Below, piece by piece: positions 62,215 through 64,000 of a stretch of DNA of 64,000 nt. The notes under the pieces are model-generated. The model was not told the origin of the DNA. It did not search any database and was given only the letters and a program-made list of their open reading frames with translations. Each line of letters starts with the position of its first letter. Positions within the stretch are counted from its first letter, which is position 1. The position numbers and the translations under genes are program-made. Source of the DNA: Bacteroidota bacterium (GTDB taxonomy: Bacteria > Bacteroidota > Bacteroidia > Palsa-965); assembly GCA_016194975.1 (NCBI GenBank), contig JACQAM010000016.1, positions 1-64,000 on the forward strand, given 5' to 3'.

Positions 62215-62820
62215 ATGAAGCGGACACTTAACCGCCCAATGACGGACAATGAACTTATCGCCGGTTGTATCAGGCAGGATCGCACCTGCCAGGAAGAATT
62301 GTACAAACGGTTTTATGGTAAAATGCTTGGAGTCACCCTGCGTTATGCCAAAGACCGAGACGAGGCCCGCGATATGTTACAGGAAGGATTCATCAAGGTG
62401 TATACGTCGCTTCGCAATTTTTCTTTCAAGGGTTCCTTTGAAGGATGGGTGCGGAGAATTGTCGTGAATACTGCAGTGGATCACCTGAGAAGAAACAAGC
62501 ATGAGTACATGATCGTTTCTACCGTTTATGCGCGTGAAGGTGAGATTCCGGATCATTCCGAAGAAGTGGAAGAAGAGGATTTAGTGAACACACTTTCCGA
62601 AGAAGAAATTCTCGCGTGTGTGCAAACACTCAGTCCGGCTTACAGAACAGTGTTCAACCTCTATGTGATCGAGAATTTTTCGCACAGGGAAATTTCTGAA
62701 CAGCTGAACATCTCGGAAGGAACATCGAAATCAAACCTGGCAAAGGCCCGCTTCCAACTGAAAAAAAATCTTTACAAACAAATCAAAACAACTGATGGAG
62801 AACGGACCTCTACACGATGA
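62215..62820 (+). CDS. ECF RNA polymerase sigma factor
   Basis: 201 residues. Region 2 (about 30-98: EELYKRFYGKMLGVTLRYAK..DMLQEGFIKVYTSL..GWVRRIVVNTAVDHLRR) and region 4 (about 140-190: LSPAYRTVFNLYVIENFSHREISEQLNISEG) are typical of group 4 sigma factors. An acidic linker (EEVEEEDLVNTLSEEE) joins them. A later Met (MTDNELIAG, 62239) is a plausible start. It overlaps the following membrane gene by 26 bp, the usual sigma/anti-sigma arrangement, and a PorP/SprF gene follows. Confidence 0.93.
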   Translation: MKRTLNRPMTDNELIAGCIRQDRTCQEELYKRFYGKMLGVTLRYAKDRDEARDMLQEGFIKVYTSLRNFSFKGSFEGWVRRIVVNTAVDHLRRNKHEYMIVSTVYAREGEIPDHSEEVEEEDLVNTLSEEEILACVQTLSPAYRTVFNLYVIENFSHREISEQLNISEGTSKSNLAKARFQLKKNLYKQIKTTDGERTSTR

Positions 62821-63517
62821 CAAACTCTTCCGGGCGGTGAACGAACGGCTGAGCAACTACGAAGCACCTTACGAGGGCGCCGACTGGGATGCTATGAGCC
62901 GCTCACTCGACCAGCTCCCTAAAGTTTCCCGCTTCAAGTGGAAAATCTCGCTCAATTCCATTCTCATTGGAATCGGTATAGTGGGAATTTCTGCGCTTGC
63001 GATCACACTCGTAAAAAGCAGCGGAAAGAAAACCAATGTTGCCTCTCCACAGGAGAATGCGCAACAGGTAACAACACCTAAACAGGCCCCGCCTGCGGGC
63101 ACCAATTCTTTCGTAGTGAATACCACGCAGAACGTAACTGCCGACAATAATGGGGTTGTGTTACAAGACAACCATCCCGTTGCCGCCGATGCAACAAGCG
63201 GAATCACATCCTCGGATAATTCCACGAAAGCGCACCGGCAGAAAAAAGATAACGGCGATGGCCTTTATTTCGGCGACCAGATCGATCGCAGGAAAGGGTT
63301 CATTCACCATACTCAGGAAGATCCCGAACTTGTGAACAGTCACGAGGATTCCATTCCCGGCTATTACTATGATATCGTGAATGGAAAAACCACCAAGATC
63401 CGGCTGAAAAAAGATACCGCTTCTAAGAAAACGAGCGCACCTTCGCAGAATAATTCTTCATCTCAAGGCGCTCCAACAGACGGTGAAACTCAGGGATTCG
63501 GCCCCCAGAGTAACTAG
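62795..63517 (+). CDS. Putative anti-sigma / membrane regulator of the ECF sigma factor
   Basis: 240 residues. The N-terminal 45 residues are cytoplasmic and carry LFRAVNERLSNYEAPYEGADWDAM, resembling short sigma-binding segments; one transmembrane helix (ILIGIGIVGISALAITLV) follows; about 160 periplasmic residues are low-complexity, rich in Ser, Asn, Gln, Thr. There is no zinc HxxxCxxC motif. Overlap with the sigma gene and the topology support an anti-sigma role; the sequence alone does not prove it. Confidence 0.65.
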   Translation: MENGPLHDDKLFRAVNERLSNYEAPYEGADWDAMSRSLDQLPKVSRFKWKISLNSILIGIGIVGISALAITLVKSSGKKTNVASPQENAQQVTTPKQAPPAGTNSFVVNTTQNVTADNNGVVLQDNHPVAADATSGITSSDNSTKAHRQKKDNGDGLYFGDQIDRRKGFIHHTQEDPELVNSHEDSIPGYYYDIVNGKTTKIRLKKDTASKKTSAPSQNNSSSQGAPTDGETQGFGPQSN

Positions 63518-63561
63518 GGAGTACGAAATACGAAACCCCGAACGAGTTTTGGGAAAAGTTA

Positions 63562-63580
63562 CGTAATACTTAATATTACG
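63562..63580. repeat. Perfect 7-bp inverted repeat upstream of PorP/SprF gene
   Basis: CGTAATA-CTTAA-TATTACG between the anti-sigma-like gene and the PorP gene. It may be an operator or a weak terminator; no T-run follows. The rest of the gap 63518-63735 shows nothing recognisable. Confidence 0.4.
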
Positions 63581-63735
63581 AATAGCCGCTTTTAATATGT
63601 GGCAGGCGCATTCCTGTTTCCGCGGATACACACTTTTCGCATTTCATTCCCCCAATAATTCATCTGTAAAATGCAGGCAACCATTCAGAGCCGGCGCGTC
63701 TTTTATATGGCTACACCTTATTAAAAAACATTGTC

Positions 63736-64000
63736 ATGAAACACGTACTACACATCTTTTCCATTTCGCTGTTGTGCGTTTTGTGTGCGGGAAAATTATC
63801 AGCGCAGGATCCGGAACTAACACAATTCTATGCGAGTCCTATTTATTTAAATCCTGCATTGGCAGGAAGCAACATTTGTCCACGCATGTGTATGAGCTAT
63901 CGTGCGCAATGGCCAGGCATTTACGGAACTTATTCCACAATGGCTTTTTCTGTTGACCGTCTCGCTTATAAAGTGAAAGGTGGAATAGGTTTAATAGTGG
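63736..64000 (+). CDS. PorP/SprF-family type IX secretion membrane protein (partial, runs off the window)
   Basis: 88 codons are visible. Signal peptide (MKHVLHIFSISLLCVLCAGKLSA) then QDPELTQFYASPIYLNPALAGS, the classic start of PorP/SprF outer-membrane barrel proteins, which work with T9SS or gliding machinery and anchor attached cargo. Placed after the ECF sigma/anti-sigma pair. The 3' end lies beyond position 64000. Confidence 0.93.
   Translation, partial: MKHVLHIFSISLLCVLCAGKLSAQDPELTQFYASPIYLNPALAGSNICPRMCMSYRAQWPGIYGTYSTMAFSVDRLAYKVKGGIGLIV

Overview
The window looks like a contig from an uncultured Bacteroidota. The evidence is a partial PorP/SprF-type type IX secretion (T9SS) gene, several secreted proteins with C-terminal sorting domains, the Bacteroidota -7 promoter motif TAnnTTTG upstream of many genes, almost no Shine-Dalgarno sequences, and typical families (MuiA/DUF4139, TypA, methylmalonyl-CoA epimerase, SpoIIE phosphatases on Reg_prop propellers). 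Gene density is high and the order is mostly housekeeping genes mixed with lipoproteins and secreted proteins.

Region 1 (1-20.2 kb): a tRNA-Asn with a broken partial copy beside it; a PfkB sugar kinase; a PrsW-like membrane protease; a SIMPL protein; MsrA followed by a 2087-residue alpha-2-macroglobulin; secreted proteins of unknown role; a multi-pass GT-C-like membrane protein; a cupin; an SBBP-repeat T9SS cargo; and an RsmB-type rRNA methyltransferase. Region 2 (20.2-29.5 kb): a 25-residue lysine-rich peptide gene with its own terminator, TypA, a membrane-anchored J-domain protein, MuiA, an orphan peptide-binding lipoprotein and methylmalonyl-CoA epimerase. Region 3 (29.5-41.3 kb): two tandem membrane peroxiredoxin-like proteins run directly into a PAS-SpoIIE phosphatase, followed by a TPR-SpoIIE and a propeller-SpoIIE phosphatase. 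A HEPN/MNT toxin-antitoxin pair and a metallophosphoesterase lie between them.

Region 4 (about 41.4-55.4 kb) is visibly more AT-rich in many stretches and is the most interesting part. It encodes a TonB-dependent receptor, a large T9SS exoprotein, a receiver-only response regulator, then a tight run of PlcP-like metallophosphoesterase, GT28-like glycosyltransferase and diacylglycerol-kinase-like lipid kinase, small secreted proteins, and a PhoB-type regulator whose phospho-acceptor Asp is Glu. Triplets of 7-bp elements spaced every 11 bp, the geometry of Pho boxes, lie upstream of the receptor, the exoprotein, a small secreted protein and the regulator. I read this as a candidate phosphate-starvation island: take up phosphate or organic phosphorus, strip phosphate from membrane phospholipids and replace them with glycolipids. 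The right edge holds a truncated response-regulator remnant, about 440 bp without a convincing gene, a tRNA-Met and half of a second tRNA-Met.

Region 5 (55.6-64 kb): a secreted MORN-repeat protein, purN, a class V aminotransferase-fold enzyme with a lipoprotein, acpP-fabF-rnc, an ECF sigma factor overlapping a putative membrane anti-sigma protein, and the start of a PorP/SprF gene that runs off the window.
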